A stretch of DNA of 64,000 bases from CAYQCE01 sp964415885 (GTDB lineage Bacteria; Zixibacteria; MSB-5A5; JAABVY01; JAHJOQ01): the NCBI GenBank assembly GCA_964415885.1, contig CAYQCE010000008.1, positions 15,048 to 79,047 on the forward strand, written 5' to 3'. The position numbers and the translations under genes are program-made. Shown in pieces: positions 54,608-63,053 of this stretch (its first letter is position 1; each line of letters starts with the position of its first letter). A model generated the notes under the pieces. It was given only the letters and a program-made list of their open reading frames with translations, was not told where the DNA came from and did not search any database.

Positions 54608-55374
54608 GCATCAGCGAGCAACTTGAGAACATCCTCCGGCACAACCTTGCCCTGAGCCTGGGCGACATTCTGCATCTGGCCTCTGAGCGTACCAGCGACT
54701 GACCTGGCGCGATCCACTATCTCTTCCGGATAGAATGCGCTCTCTGCCGCTGCAAGGTTTTGCTCGGCTGTCGACAGCGCGGCCTCGGTAGCGCTCTGTG
54801 AATGGGGCTTATCCGTCCGCGCCGTTCCCAGGGTCTGCGTCAGTGCCTTCTCCGCCTCTTCAACCGTCTTCTGAGCATCAGCTGCATTCGATGCCGTCAG
54901 CTTATCCAGATCGACTTTGGCAGAGATGTTTAGCTTGTCGACATTAATGCCTTCAAGATCGACCCTCGCGACCTCTCCCTCATATTCGCGAAACTCATCG
55001 ATGAGTCTCTTCTGCATCCGCTCAATAGACTCGGAATCTCCCCCCGCCACGGATGCAACCTGATAGAGCAGCGAACTGATCCTCATCAGGCTTCTCTTGA
55101 CTGACGAATACGACGAGGCCTTGTCGCCTCCTCCAGACCCATTCAGCTCGGCATCCTCAACATTCGGCCGGTTGGACAGGTCTTTCAGCAGATTGAGCTC
55201 ATCACGAATACTCTGCCGTGATGAACTGATCTTGTCGGCAAGGTCAGGATTGTACAACTCCTCGGCTGGCTTGGGGTTATCGTTCCCGACCTTAATGCTG
55301 ACGTTCTTCTGCGGCTGAGTGCGTCCTTGCGCCGGTCTTACGACCAGCATCTGATTTGAAATCCGTTCAATCAT
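54604..55374 (-). CDS. Flagellin-like helical protein (C-terminal flagellin pattern)
   Basis: A 256-residue, mostly helical protein without signal peptide. Its last 45 residues (EIVDRARSVAGTLRGQMQNV...PEDVLKLLADA) resemble the conserved C-terminal helix of flagellins (AQANQxPQxVLxLL pattern). The N-terminal part does not show the usual flagellin ND0 helix, so it may be a diverged flagellin, a flagellar-associated protein, or a coincidental coiled coil. A sigma-54-type promoter upstream supports a flagellar-like regulon. No other flagellar gene is in the window. Confidence 0.5.
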   Translation of the reverse strand: MIERISNQMLVVRPAQGRTQPQKNVSIKVGNDNPKPAEELYNPDLADKISSSRQSIRDELNLLKDLSNRPNVEDAELNGSGGGDKASSYSSVKRSLMRISSLLYQVASVAGGDSESIERMQKRLIDEFREYEGEVARVDLEGINVDKLNISAKVDLDKLTASNAADAQKTVEEAEKALTQTLGTARTDKPHSQSATEAALSTAEQNLAAAESAFYPEEIVDRARSVAGTLRGQMQNVAQAQGKVVPEDVLKLLADA

Positions 55375-55417
55375 GACGGAAACTCCTCTCCGTCCCTCTT
55401 TTAAGCAACCATCGTGC

Positions 55418-55434
55418 CCGCACTCCGTATGCCA
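55418..55434 (-). promoter_or_regulatory. Sigma-54-type promoter of the flagellin-like gene
   Basis: On the minus strand TGGCATACGGAGTGCG has the invariant GG and GC at the -24/-12 spacing and a good TGGCA block. It lies about 45 bases before the ATG. The predicted start fits the AGGAG ribosome site in between. Confidence 0.6.
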
Positions 55435-55718
55435 GAAGTAAGATGTTGAAGCACAGTATGTTGTTGATTTCTGAGCCGGGCGTAACGGGATTAACCAATC
55501 CCGATAAAGTCTTGGATCGGTCCTATATGTTGTCGGAAGTCCAAGACTGATCTGAAGATGAATGAATGAACAGTTGTCGTGCGGCCAAAACGCTTACAAA
55601 AAACTAACGGAATCAGAATTCGCAGTAAGCCCCCTGCCTTAGATTGTCCCTGCAGGTTAGTGGTTTTAAGCGGTTGGTCGGAAGGAACTTGTGTGTGTCT
55701 CAGTTCGAATAAAATACT
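55435..55718. other. Intergenic region with two strong hairpins
   Basis: Between the flagellin-like gene and the ABC transporter, CGGGATT-aacc-AATCCCG (55486-55503) and AGTCTTGGA ... TCCAAGACT (55508-55548, 23-base loop) form two adjacent stems. No gene is seen. They could be part of a structured RNA leader or a terminator on either strand. Confidence 0.45.
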
Positions 55719-56636
55719 ATGTACGGGTTAGTTCTCAAAAACGTCTCTAAATCGTTCGATGGCACAGTTGCTGTCTCGCGTCTCAGCATGAACGTGCCAG
55801 GCGGTAAGATCTACGGTCTGCTCGGCCCGAATGGTGCGGGCAAGACGACCACGATCCGTATGGTTATGAACATCATACGACCCGACTCCGGCGAGATCGA
55901 GGTTCTCGGCGAGCCGATGCGGGAGTCGACCAAGGATCGGATCGGCTTCCTGCCGGAGGAGCGCGGGCTGTATCAGAGCATGCCGGTCGACGAGGTACTG
56001 CTGTTTCTCTCCGAAATCAAGAACATCGATCGCGGCACCGCTCGCCCCCTTGTCGACAAATGGCTCGAGCGGATGGAGCTGATGCATGTCAAGGACAAGA
56101 AGGTACAGACACTCTCGAAGGGGATGCAGCAAAAACTCCAGTTCATATCAGTGTTGCTTCACGACCCGGAGTTGATTATCCTCGACGAGCCGTTTTCCGG
56201 TCTCGATCCCGTCAACGCCGAGCTCATTAAGGACATCATTCTCGAGGAGAAACGGAGCGGACGCACGATTATTTTCTCGACGCATGTCATGGAGCAGGCT
56301 GAGAAACTGTGCGATCATATCACGCTGATCAGTAGAGGGGAAAAGGTCCTCGATGGTCCTCTGTTTGAAATCAAGTCGAAATTCGGTAGAAACAGTGTGA
56401 TCGCGGAGATTGATGGCGACGCGTCTGAGTTCGAGAATCTGGAGGATGTCGAACGCGTGTCTGACTTCAACAAATATGTAGAATTCAAAATATCGCAGGG
56501 CGGTAATCCTCAGAATCTCCTCAAAGCGCTGGTGGAGAAGACCACGGTGAATCGCTTTGAAGTAGTCGAGCCATCGCTGCACGATATCTTTGTTGACGTT
56601 GTCCGCGGCGGCGACAGGAGGTCCTCGGATGCGTAA
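55719..56636 (+). CDS. ABC exporter ATP-binding protein (NatA-like)
   Basis: A 305-residue ATPase with Walker A GPNGAGKTTT, the Q-loop region GFLPEERGLYQSM, signature LSKGMQQKL, Walker B LIILDEPFSGLDPVN and the switch His in FSTHVM. An extra C-terminal domain (about 210-305) is typical of the NatA/ABC-2 drug or sodium exporter group. It overlaps the permease gene by eight bases (56629). The ATG lies just after a TAAAAT box, and there is no clear ribosome site, so leaderless translation is possible. Confidence 0.9.
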   Translation: MYGLVLKNVSKSFDGTVAVSRLSMNVPGGKIYGLLGPNGAGKTTTIRMVMNIIRPDSGEIEVLGEPMRESTKDRIGFLPEERGLYQSMPVDEVLLFLSEIKNIDRGTARPLVDKWLERMELMHVKDKKVQTLSKGMQQKLQFISVLLHDPELIILDEPFSGLDPVNAELIKDIILEEKRSGRTIIFSTHVMEQAEKLCDHITLISRGEKVLDGPLFEIKSKFGRNSVIAEIDGDASEFENLEDVERVSDFNKYVEFKISQGGNPQNLLKALVEKTTVNRFEVVEPSLHDIFVDVVRGGDRRSSDA

Positions 56637-57900
56637 ATTCCGGGCGATAATGATGCGCGAGTTCCGTGATCAGGTGAAGAAGAAGAGCTTCATCATCGGA
56701 ACGATTTTGACGCCCGTCATAATGGTTGCACTCGCGTTCCTGCCGTCGATACTGGCGACAACGCAAAAGGACGAGGGGGCGACATTCGCATTCGTCGATG
56801 TCGGTGCGGGTGTCGCGGACCGTTTTCTTGCCACGATGACCGATACTCTTTCGTCGGGTGAGCCGGTATACAATGCTATATTCTACGAGACGACCGAATC
56901 CGAGCTTCCGGAGCTGAGACGGACACTCGACGAGTTGACTGAATCTGATTCGCTCGACTTCTACCTGATAGTCGATTCTAAGATGTTCGACGATGAGCAG
57001 GCGGAATACCACGCCAAGTCATTCGGGTCAGTTCAGCGCGCCGGCAGGATCGAGCGCAGACTCAGCAGACTCGTGATAGAGCGCAGGCTCGAGTCGCGGG
57101 GGCTATCTGAAGAAGACGCCGATGATCTGATGGCGAATGTCGACCTGAACTACAGTAAGATCGGAGAGCCGGAGGAGAGTCAGTCGGCCAAGGATGCGTT
57201 TCTGAACGAGTACCTCGGCACACTCCTGTTCATTCTGATTATGTTCGGCACGGTGTTTGGATATGGTCAGCAGTTGATGCGTGTAGTGCTTGAAGAGAAG
57301 TCATCGAAAGTAATCGAGATTCTCGTCTCTTCCGTCACTCCGTTTCAGTTGATGACCGGCAAGATACTTGGCCTCGGCGCTGTTACCATACTCCAGGTGA
57401 GCCTGTGGATTCTAATGGGCGTCGGTGTGTTCGTGGCGTTTGGGGATGTAGCTATAGTCAGCCAGAGCGCGGCAAGCATCTCATTGTACTTCCTAGTAAT
57501 GTTTGTCGTCTACCTCATCCTCGGTTATTTTTTCTTCTCAGCGGTGTTCGCGATACTCGGCGCAATTGTGAGTTCCGAGAAGGATGCTCAGCAGTTCATG
57601 TTTCCGATCATAATGATATTCATGATCCCGATCATGATTCAGATCATGATAATGAACAATCCCAATGCACTCATTGTGAAGCTGCTTTCGATCATCCCGC
57701 CATTTTCGCTATCGATCATGATCGCTCGCCTCAGAGTTGTCCCTCCGGCAACATGGGAGGTTGCGCTGTCGGTTGCACTGCTGATTCTGGCGACGCTGGG
57801 GGTGGCATGGCTCGCGGCGCGCATCTTCCGAGTCGGAATACTGATGTACGGCAAACGGGCGACGCTTCCTGAAGTAATGAAGTGGATTCGTCAGAAATAG
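56629..57900 (+). CDS. ABC-2-type permease (NatB-like)
   Basis: A 423-residue membrane protein, start ATG 56629 behind AGGAGGT. One N-terminal membrane segment is followed by an extracytoplasmic domain of about 170 residues and five to six C-terminal segments. The VLEEKSSKVIEILVSSVTPFQLMTGKILGLG motif is characteristic of NatB/YhaP-like ABC-2 permeases. It pairs with the preceding ATPase as an exporter, for Na+ or drugs by analogy. It ends nine bases from the convergent iscS-like gene. Confidence 0.88.
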   Translation: MRKFRAIMMREFRDQVKKKSFIIGTILTPVIMVALAFLPSILATTQKDEGATFAFVDVGAGVADRFLATMTDTLSSGEPVYNAIFYETTESELPELRRTLDELTESDSLDFYLIVDSKMFDDEQAEYHAKSFGSVQRAGRIERRLSRLVIERRLESRGLSEEDADDLMANVDLNYSKIGEPEESQSAKDAFLNEYLGTLLFILIMFGTVFGYGQQLMRVVLEEKSSKVIEILVSSVTPFQLMTGKILGLGAVTILQVSLWILMGVGVFVAFGDVAIVSQSAASISLYFLVMFVVYLILGYFFFSAVFAILGAIVSSEKDAQQFMFPIIMIFMIPIMIQIMIMNNPNALIVKLLSIIPPFSLSIMIARLRVVPPATWEVALSVALLILATLGVAWLAARIFRVGILMYGKRATLPEVMKWIRQK

Positions 57901-57909
57901 ATCGGGTCG

Positions 57910-59133
57910 CTACCTGGAGTACGGGTCCTTGCCCTGCAGCTTGTCTGCATACAGCGGCGACATCATCAGAAGTTTCTCCACGACTTCCGGCATCACCGAT
58001 ATCATGTAGTCCAGTTCTTCTTCCGTGTTGTCCTTGCCGAATGAGACAGTCAGCGACCCGGAGCATAGCTCTGCGGGCACGCCGACCGCAGACAGGACGT
58101 GCGATGTCACGAGGTCTTCCTCGTCCTCGCCGCGAAGGTTGGACGAGCAGGCCGAACCCGATGCGCACATTATGCCCTTCATATTCAGCATAAGCAGGAA
58201 CGACTCCCCTTCGATGTACTTTACCCAGAAGGACACGTGACCGGGGATGCGATAAACGGGGTGACCGGTGAAATTGAGATGTTCGACGTTGGCTTCGAGC
58301 CAGTCCCACAGCTTGATCTGGAGCTTCTTTAGATGCGCAATGCGATCGTTCATCTCGGTTTTCGCCAGTTCTGCCGCCTTGCCGAAACCCACGATGCCCG
58401 GAAGATTTTCCGTACCGCTTCTGAGGCCAAACTCCTGATTTCCACCAACGAACAGAGGCTTGATCTGATACCCGGTTCGCAGGTAAAGAGCGCCGGCTCC
58501 CTTCGGGCCGTACATATTATGTGCGGACAGGCTCATCGAATCGCAACCTAGACGGGTCACGTCGATGGGGATGTTACCTCCGGCGATAGCTGCATCAGTA
58601 TGAAGAAATATCTTTCGCTCCTTCGCAATGCGGGCAATATCACGGACATTCTGGATCGTGCCTATTTCCGAGCTCGCAGCCTGCAGGATGATCATCACGG
58701 TGTCGTCCCGCACGAGTCGTTTCACGTCGTCCGGATCGACCATGCCGTGTTCGTCGCAACCTACGGTAGCAATCTCATAGCCGGCTTCCCGCAATTCGGG
58801 GAATTGATGTATGATTGAGAAGTGCTCTATAGGCGAGACTATAATATGTCTGCCGAGATCCGGGTTGGCGCGGAGATATCCGCGGATCGCGAGGTTATTC
58901 GATTCGGTAGCTCCGGAAGTGAATACAACCTCTTCCGGCTTGGAATTGATGAGGTCAGCAACCCTCTGGTGCGCGTTATCAAGTGCCTCGTTGGCGGCTA
59001 CGCCTTTTCTGTGTATGAAAGATGACGGGTTGCCGTAGTCCTCCGTGAAATAGGGTAGCATTTCTTCGACGACACGTTTATCCACTGGAGTCGTCGACTG
59101 GTGATCGAAGAATATGTTTCTGTCTTCAGCCAT
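57910..59133 (-). CDS. iscS: IscS/NifS homologue lacking the PLP-binding lysine
   Basis: A 407-residue protein aligned by eye without gaps to E. coli IscS through the active-site region. His104 (PIEHFSII) and Asp180 (HTDAA) are present, and the persulfide loop CASGSACSS has Cys329. The PLP-lysine position (normally SSHK) is Asn206 in SLSAHNMYGPKG; the codon is AAT. Ser replaces the N-N of NNEIG (ASSEIG) and Ile183 replaces Gln. Without the Schiff-base lysine it is probably not a normal cysteine desulfurase. It is followed on the same strand by no further gene; iscU lies upstream across a terminator. A family with a replaced lysine is known from Archaeoglobus, where the protein still forms an IscS-IscU complex. 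Confidence 0.9.
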   Translation of the reverse strand: MAEDRNIFFDHQSTTPVDKRVVEEMLPYFTEDYGNPSSFIHRKGVAANEALDNAHQRVADLINSKPEEVVFTSGATESNNLAIRGYLRANPDLGRHIIVSPIEHFSIIHQFPELREAGYEIATVGCDEHGMVDPDDVKRLVRDDTVMIILQAASSEIGTIQNVRDIARIAKERKIFLHTDAAIAGGNIPIDVTRLGCDSMSLSAHNMYGPKGAGALYLRTGYQIKPLFVGGNQEFGLRSGTENLPGIVGFGKAAELAKTEMNDRIAHLKKLQIKLWDWLEANVEHLNFTGHPVYRIPGHVSFWVKYIEGESFLLMLNMKGIMCASGSACSSNLRGEDEEDLVTSHVLSAVGVPAELCSGSLTVSFGKDNTEEELDYMISVMPEVVEKLLMMSPLYADKLQGKDPYSR

Positions 59134-59203
59134 TACCGTACCATTCTGTTTTGTTCATTCAGTTCAAACCGGGCAGAATCACTGACGCCCATGCATTGAT
59201 AAA

Positions 59204-59233
59204 GAAAAAGGCCGGGAAGTGCAATGTTCCCGA
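59204..59233 (-). terminator. Terminator between iscU and the iscS-like gene
   Basis: On the minus strand the stem CGGGAA/TTCCCG (59213-59218 with 59227-59232), extended by flanking pairs, is followed by GCCTTTTTCTTT. It lies after the iscU stop and before the iscS ATG, so the two genes may be transcribed unequally. Confidence 0.65.
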
Positions 59234-59272
59234 CCCCAAAAAATCTGTCTCACCTCATGCGAGGAGAAGCTC

Positions 59273-59659
59273 TCAGTTAGCGTGCTTTTCTCTGTACTCT
59301 TTCAATGCGTTCGCAAGAGCCTCCTCGGCCATAACGGAGCAATGCCTCTTGACCGGTGGCAGCCCGTCGAGCGCATCGACGACCTTCTGATTGGTTATCG
59401 CCGCAGCTTCTTCCACGGTCTTTCCCTTGATCAGCTCTGTCAGCATAGATGATGATGCTATCGCGGCACCGCAGCCGAAAGTCTTGAATTTCGCGTCCAC
59501 AATCTTGCCATCCTCTATTTTGAGATAGAGGCGCATCATATCACCACATGCGGGATTTCCGACATCCGCGATTGCATCCGCATCGGGTATCTCACCCATA
59601 TTACGCGGGTTTGTGAAGTGTTCCATTACTTTATCTGAATACGGAAATGTTTTGGCCAT
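59273..59659 (-). CDS. iscU: IscU-type Fe-S cluster scaffold
   Basis: A 128-residue scaffold on which Fe-S clusters are assembled. The three ligand cysteines and partner Asp are visible: NPACGD, FKTFGCGAAIASSS and LPPVKRHCSVMAEEA. The LPPVK segment is the chaperone-recognition motif. The start ATG follows GGAGAG. A TATAAT box (complement of 59710-59715) lies about 50 bases upstream. It partners the unusual IscS homologue encoded next; no iscR, hscA, hscB or fdx is adjacent. Confidence 0.95.
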   Translation of the reverse strand: MAKTFPYSDKVMEHFTNPRNMGEIPDADAIADVGNPACGDMMRLYLKIEDGKIVDAKFKTFGCGAAIASSSMLTELIKGKTVEEAAAITNQKVVDALDGLPPVKRHCSVMAEEALANALKEYREKHAN

Positions 59660-59709
59660 ACTGCTCTCCTACACCTCCATAGAAGTCTATTCCTGAAATC
59701 GCACCGCCT

Positions 59710-59737
59710 ATTATACGCGAAAATCTCCATTCTCAAA
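59710..59737 (-). promoter_or_regulatory. Promoter of iscU
   Basis: On the minus strand a perfect TATAAT (complement of 59710-59715) has TTTGAG (complement of 59732-59737) 16 bases upstream. The start codon of iscU is about 50 bases downstream. Confidence 0.55.
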
Positions 59738-59886
59738 GAGAAAATTGGTATTTCTTATAAATTTTAACAGATTTGGTCCCATTTTGTTTCGTAATCATCG
59801 TGTTTACATGAAGTTGTGTGGAATAGAACGAAAACGTCAAAAGAAATTGTCAACAGAAATCGGTTTCGTTTGGACACCTTGTTTGT

Positions 59887-59892
59887 TATAAT
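59887..59892 (+). promoter_or_regulatory. -10 element before pdxS
   Basis: A perfect TATAAT lies 42 bases before the pdxS ATG. The -35 region is weak. The ribosome site is GGTGAGGTGAT. Confidence 0.4.
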
Positions 59893-59934
59893 ATACGATT
59901 GTCTGAAATCGCATTTTTGGTGAGGTGATAGATT

Positions 59935-60813
59935 ATGTTTAAGGATCAGGATTGGAAGCTTAAGGTTGGGCTTGCTGAAATGCTCAAGGGTGGCGTTATA
60001 ATGGATGTAACCAATGCCGAGCAGGCCAAAATAGCCGAGGATTCCGGTGCGGTTGCTGTCATGGCGCTCGAGCGGGTACCGTCCGACATCAGAGCGCAGG
60101 GCGGCGTCGCCCGTATGGCTGCTGTGGATGTCATAAACAATATCAAGAAGGCTGTATCGATTCCGGTTATGGCCAAGTGTCGTATCGGGCATTTTGCGGA
60201 GGCCCAGGTTTTGCAGGCTCTCGAGGTCGACTACATCGATGAATCCGAGGTCCTCACGCCCGCCGATGAGGACTTTCACGTAGACAAATGGAAATTCAAG
60301 GTTCCGTTCGTATGCGGCTGCAGAAATCTCGGTGAGGCGCTGCGGAGAATTTCCGAAGGGGCGGCGCTGATACGAACAAAGGGCGAGGCCGGTTCCGGTA
60401 ACATAGTCGAGGCGGTGCGTCACATGAGAATGGTGATGGCACACATTCGCAGGCTCAAGGGAATGGATTTGGAAGAGCTGTTGAGGGAAGCAAGGGAGCT
60501 CAGAGTGCCGGTGGAGATAGTGGAAGAGACCGCGAAGCTAGGGAAGCTGCCGGTTCCCAATTTCGCTGCCGGAGGAATCGCCACTCCGGCTGACGCCTCG
60601 CTGATGATGCAACTTGGTGCGGAAGCGGTGTTCGTTGGAAGCGGTATCTTCAAGTCGTCCGATCCGCCGAAGAGAGCAAAGGCTATTGTGGAAGCTGCAC
60701 TGCACTACGAGGATCCCAAGGCGGTACTCGAAGCATCGAAGCCTCTCGGCGAAGCCATGGCTGGTCTCGATATCCGTGAGATTCCGGAGGACAAACTCCT
60801 GCAGACCCGTTAA
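59935..60813 (+). CDS. pdxS: PdxS, PLP synthase lyase subunit
   Basis: A 292-residue TIM-barrel enzyme that makes pyridoxal 5-phosphate from ribose 5-phosphate, glyceraldehyde 3-phosphate and ammonia. Motifs: KGGVIMDVTNAEQA (catalytic Asp), ERVPSDIRAQGGVARM, KCRIGHFAEAQ, YIDESEVLTPADE, RTKGEAGSGNIVEAVRHMR (catalytic Lys), FVGSGIFKS. It forms a dodecamer with PdxT, which supplies ammonia. pdxT follows after 93 bases. Confidence 0.97.
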   Translation: MFKDQDWKLKVGLAEMLKGGVIMDVTNAEQAKIAEDSGAVAVMALERVPSDIRAQGGVARMAAVDVINNIKKAVSIPVMAKCRIGHFAEAQVLQALEVDYIDESEVLTPADEDFHVDKWKFKVPFVCGCRNLGEALRRISEGAALIRTKGEAGSGNIVEAVRHMRMVMAHIRRLKGMDLEELLREARELRVPVEIVEETAKLGKLPVPNFAAGGIATPADASLMMQLGAEAVFVGSGIFKSSDPPKRAKAIVEAALHYEDPKAVLEASKPLGEAMAGLDIREIPEDKLLQTR

Positions 60814-60906
60814 ACGCAGGCAGGGAGAAGTTGTTGTGAATTTGAGCCGGCGCTCGAAACGGGCGTCGGCTCTTGTGATTCGAGAGGTAGTGCGAGAGGT
60901 AGTGTA

Positions 60907-61491
60907 TTGAGCAACGAGAAGATTGGCATACTTGCGATGCAGGGTGACTACGCTCTGCACAAAAGCATGTTCGAGCGTCTCGGGAAAGAGACTATCCTGG
61001 TAAAGAAGCTCGACCAGCTTGAAGAGGCGGATCGTCTCGTGATTCCCGGTGGCGAGTCGACGACTATGCAGCTATTGCTCGACAAGTATGGACTGCGGAA
61101 GCCGCTCGCCGACTTCGGCAGAAGAAAGCCCGTCTGGGGGACGTGTGCGGGGACAATACTGCTGGCCGAGAGCGTGGACGACGAGCGCATTCAGCCTCTC
61201 AAGCTGATACGGATAGATGTTCAGAGGAATGCCTACGGCCGTCAGATAGACTCCTTTGTGGGGACGGGCTCTGTTTCCATCGGAAACGGCAGTCCTGCAT
61301 TCGAGATGGTGTTCATTCGTGCGCCAAAGATCCGGAGTGTGGGAGAGGGGACTAATGTGCTGGGGTATTGGAATAACGAAATCACGGTGGTACAGCAGAA
61401 TAATGTGCTGGTAACGACATTCCATCCCGAGCTGACCGACGACCCGCGATTGCACGAGTATTTCCTCAAGCTAAAAAGCGTTTCAAGCTGA
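60907..61491 (+). CDS. pdxT: PdxT, PLP synthase glutaminase subunit
   Basis: A 194-residue class I glutaminase that feeds ammonia to PdxS. It has the oxyanion segment PGGESTTM, the nucleophile region VWGTCAGTILLA (Cys), and the FHPEL His-Glu pair. The start is TTG 60907 behind AGAGGT. A terminator follows at 61612. Confidence 0.95.
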   Translation: MSNEKIGILAMQGDYALHKSMFERLGKETILVKKLDQLEEADRLVIPGGESTTMQLLLDKYGLRKPLADFGRRKPVWGTCAGTILLAESVDDERIQPLKLIRIDVQRNAYGRQIDSFVGTGSVSIGNGSPAFEMVFIRAPKIRSVGEGTNVLGYWNNEITVVQQNNVLVTTFHPELTDDPRLHEYFLKLKSVSS

Positions 61492-61611
61492 GCCTCAAAT
61501 CTGTAATGAGACGGTGATAAAACGGCTCGCATTGGCGACAATCCAAGTAAGGGGATGGGGCAGAACTACAGGACAGCAGGAATGCACACAGTTCTGGGTT
61601 TTTCTAAGTGA

Positions 61612-61643
61612 AACGGGTCGATGGTAAGTCGCCCGTTTTTTTT
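61612..61643 (+). terminator. Terminator after pdxT
   Basis: AACGGG-T-CGA and TCG-CCCGTT form a bulged stem around TGGTAAG, followed by eight T. It lies 120 bases after the pdxT stop. A weaker CAGAAC/GTTCTG stem with a T tract precedes it (61561-61596). Confidence 0.75.
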
Positions 61644-61689
61644 GTGATTGTAAGACGAGTCTGGTTTGGGATTGATCAGTTTGGGTGGT

Positions 61690-62472
61690 CTATTCTTCGG
61701 TCTGAATGAATGCGCCCATTCCGCGAAAACCATCTCTTGCGTCTCTGAGCGCGAGGGCATCGACAATCGCCGGGATATTGAGATCGCTCGTTCGAAGTAT
61801 GAGTTTTCCCTTAAATTCACCATTTGAATCGCATTTGGCGAGTATGCCGTTTACGGTTGGGTCCACACTCTCGCCGGCAAGAAACTCTGACATCTGCCTT
61901 CCGATTGCTTTACGGTAGCCTGTGTTCAGGAGGTCAGCACATTTCTGGTTCATTGTAGTTATGAACCCGCACGAGTCGACCGTAAGGCAGGCGACCGGCG
62001 CTGCCTGCACAATCCTCCTGTAGTCCTGCAACTCCGCTTCAGCGCGAAGCCGGTTCGTGATATTTACAAGAGTCCCGAGAACCGCAGGCTGACCGAGATA
62101 GGAGCATTTAACTCCTCGCACTCGGGCATCAATGGAGTGCCCATCCTTGTGAATCAACTGAATCTCGTACTCCTCGACTTTCGATCTACCGCTCAGCCTG
62201 CGTTGTACTCTATCCGAAACGGTCGACCATGACCTCGGCGCGATGACATCCTTTAGCGATAAAGATTCGATCTCATCCGCCGTGTATCCGATCATGCCGA
62301 GCAGGTAGGGGTTCGCATACAGGATTCGGCTTTCGGTTATGATGTAGATTCCAACGAGCGCGTTCTCTACGAGCGACTTGTACTTCTGCTCCGATTCGAC
62401 TACCAGCATTCTTACAATGTGCTGGGTCTCATCATCACTTATCTCTTCTTTGAGGAAGCTCGATCTCGCCAT
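61690..62472 (-). CDS. Two-PAS-domain protein without an output domain
   Basis: A 260-residue soluble protein with two PAS domains: about 28-145 (YKSLVENALVGIYIITESRILYANPYLLGMIGYTADEI, followed by a PAC motif ending VLGTLVNITNRLRAEAEL) and about 150-255 (RRIVQAAPVACLTVDSCGFITTMNQKCADLL). No kinase, GGDEF or helix-turn-helix follows; the stop is at 61690 and no in-frame continuation is visible. It may act as a stand-alone sensor or be a truncated remnant of a larger sensor kinase. Confidence 0.8.
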   Translation of the reverse strand: MARSSFLKEEISDDETQHIVRMLVVESEQKYKSLVENALVGIYIITESRILYANPYLLGMIGYTADEIESLSLKDVIAPRSWSTVSDRVQRRLSGRSKVEEYEIQLIHKDGHSIDARVRGVKCSYLGQPAVLGTLVNITNRLRAEAELQDYRRIVQAAPVACLTVDSCGFITTMNQKCADLLNTGYRKAIGRQMSEFLAGESVDPTVNGILAKCDSNGEFKGKLILRTSDLNIPAIVDALALRDARDGFRGMGAFIQTEE

Positions 62473-63053
62473 AAGTCGTAAACACTGGAGTTTTCCCGCG
62501 CGTTTAGTTCACGGTGTTTTCGTCTTCTTCTATATCTATCGGTCACAACAATTAGGTCTTTACTCATCTGTATATTTGATGTTGAAGCGAAGACATACGG
62601 GCCGAAGCGGAGTGCATCGGCTAGCCCGGATATCTCACTAATAGATTAGGCGAAGTCTTTCAATTCTTTATCATTTAGGTGATTAAATCAAAAGGCCGGG
62701 TGGCGCATCTTTCAGATGGGTTTCTTCCTCATATTCAAGCCGGAGGCGTGATGAGATCAGCAGGAGCGAACGCGAGGTTGAAGCGTTTCGTTGTTTGCGG
62801 GATGAAGCAGGTAACGAATCAACCGGGCACTGGATTCCCGCTTTCGGGCCTGCTTTACAGCAGGCCCGAGAGGGAATGACAGAGGGAAGTTCTCGTAGGT
62901 CAGGCGCCCTGCGCACCTGACGATCGCGCGGGAGACGTGTGGGCAACTCGGATTCAAACACCAACCGAGACAATTCAACCCTGCTCATGAAATATTCGGT
63001 TTAAGGGCCGCAGTCTGATGGCGAAAATGCGGACCTTAGAATATCTTCCCGTC
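62473..63053. other. Intergenic region with a dispersed hairpin repeat
   Basis: No gene is seen. The main feature is the long hairpin at 62835-62878 (separate entry). The rest shows no clear promoter or gene on either strand. Confidence 0.5.
62835..62878. repeat. Dispersed hairpin (ATTCCC ... GGGAAT type)
   Basis: TCGGGCCTGCT and AGCAGGCCCGA form a perfect 11-bp stem around four bases, extended outward by ATTCCC/GGGAAT. The outer words resemble the AATCCCGC...GCGGAATGAC segment near 11500 and the CCCGAAGGCGGGAA near 20091, suggesting a dispersed intergenic repeat family. Confidence 0.65.

Noticed and set aside
61492..61611. A riboswitch between pdxT and the PAS gene.
   Set aside because: The segment is downstream of pdxT and not upstream of a plus-strand gene; only a weak CAGAAC/GTTCTG stem is visible and no known riboswitch core is recognised.
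61566..61823. A minus-strand 85-codon ORF overlapping the pdxT terminator and the PAS gene end.
   Set aside because: It overlaps the PAS gene in another frame and spans a terminator; no ribosome site or motif.
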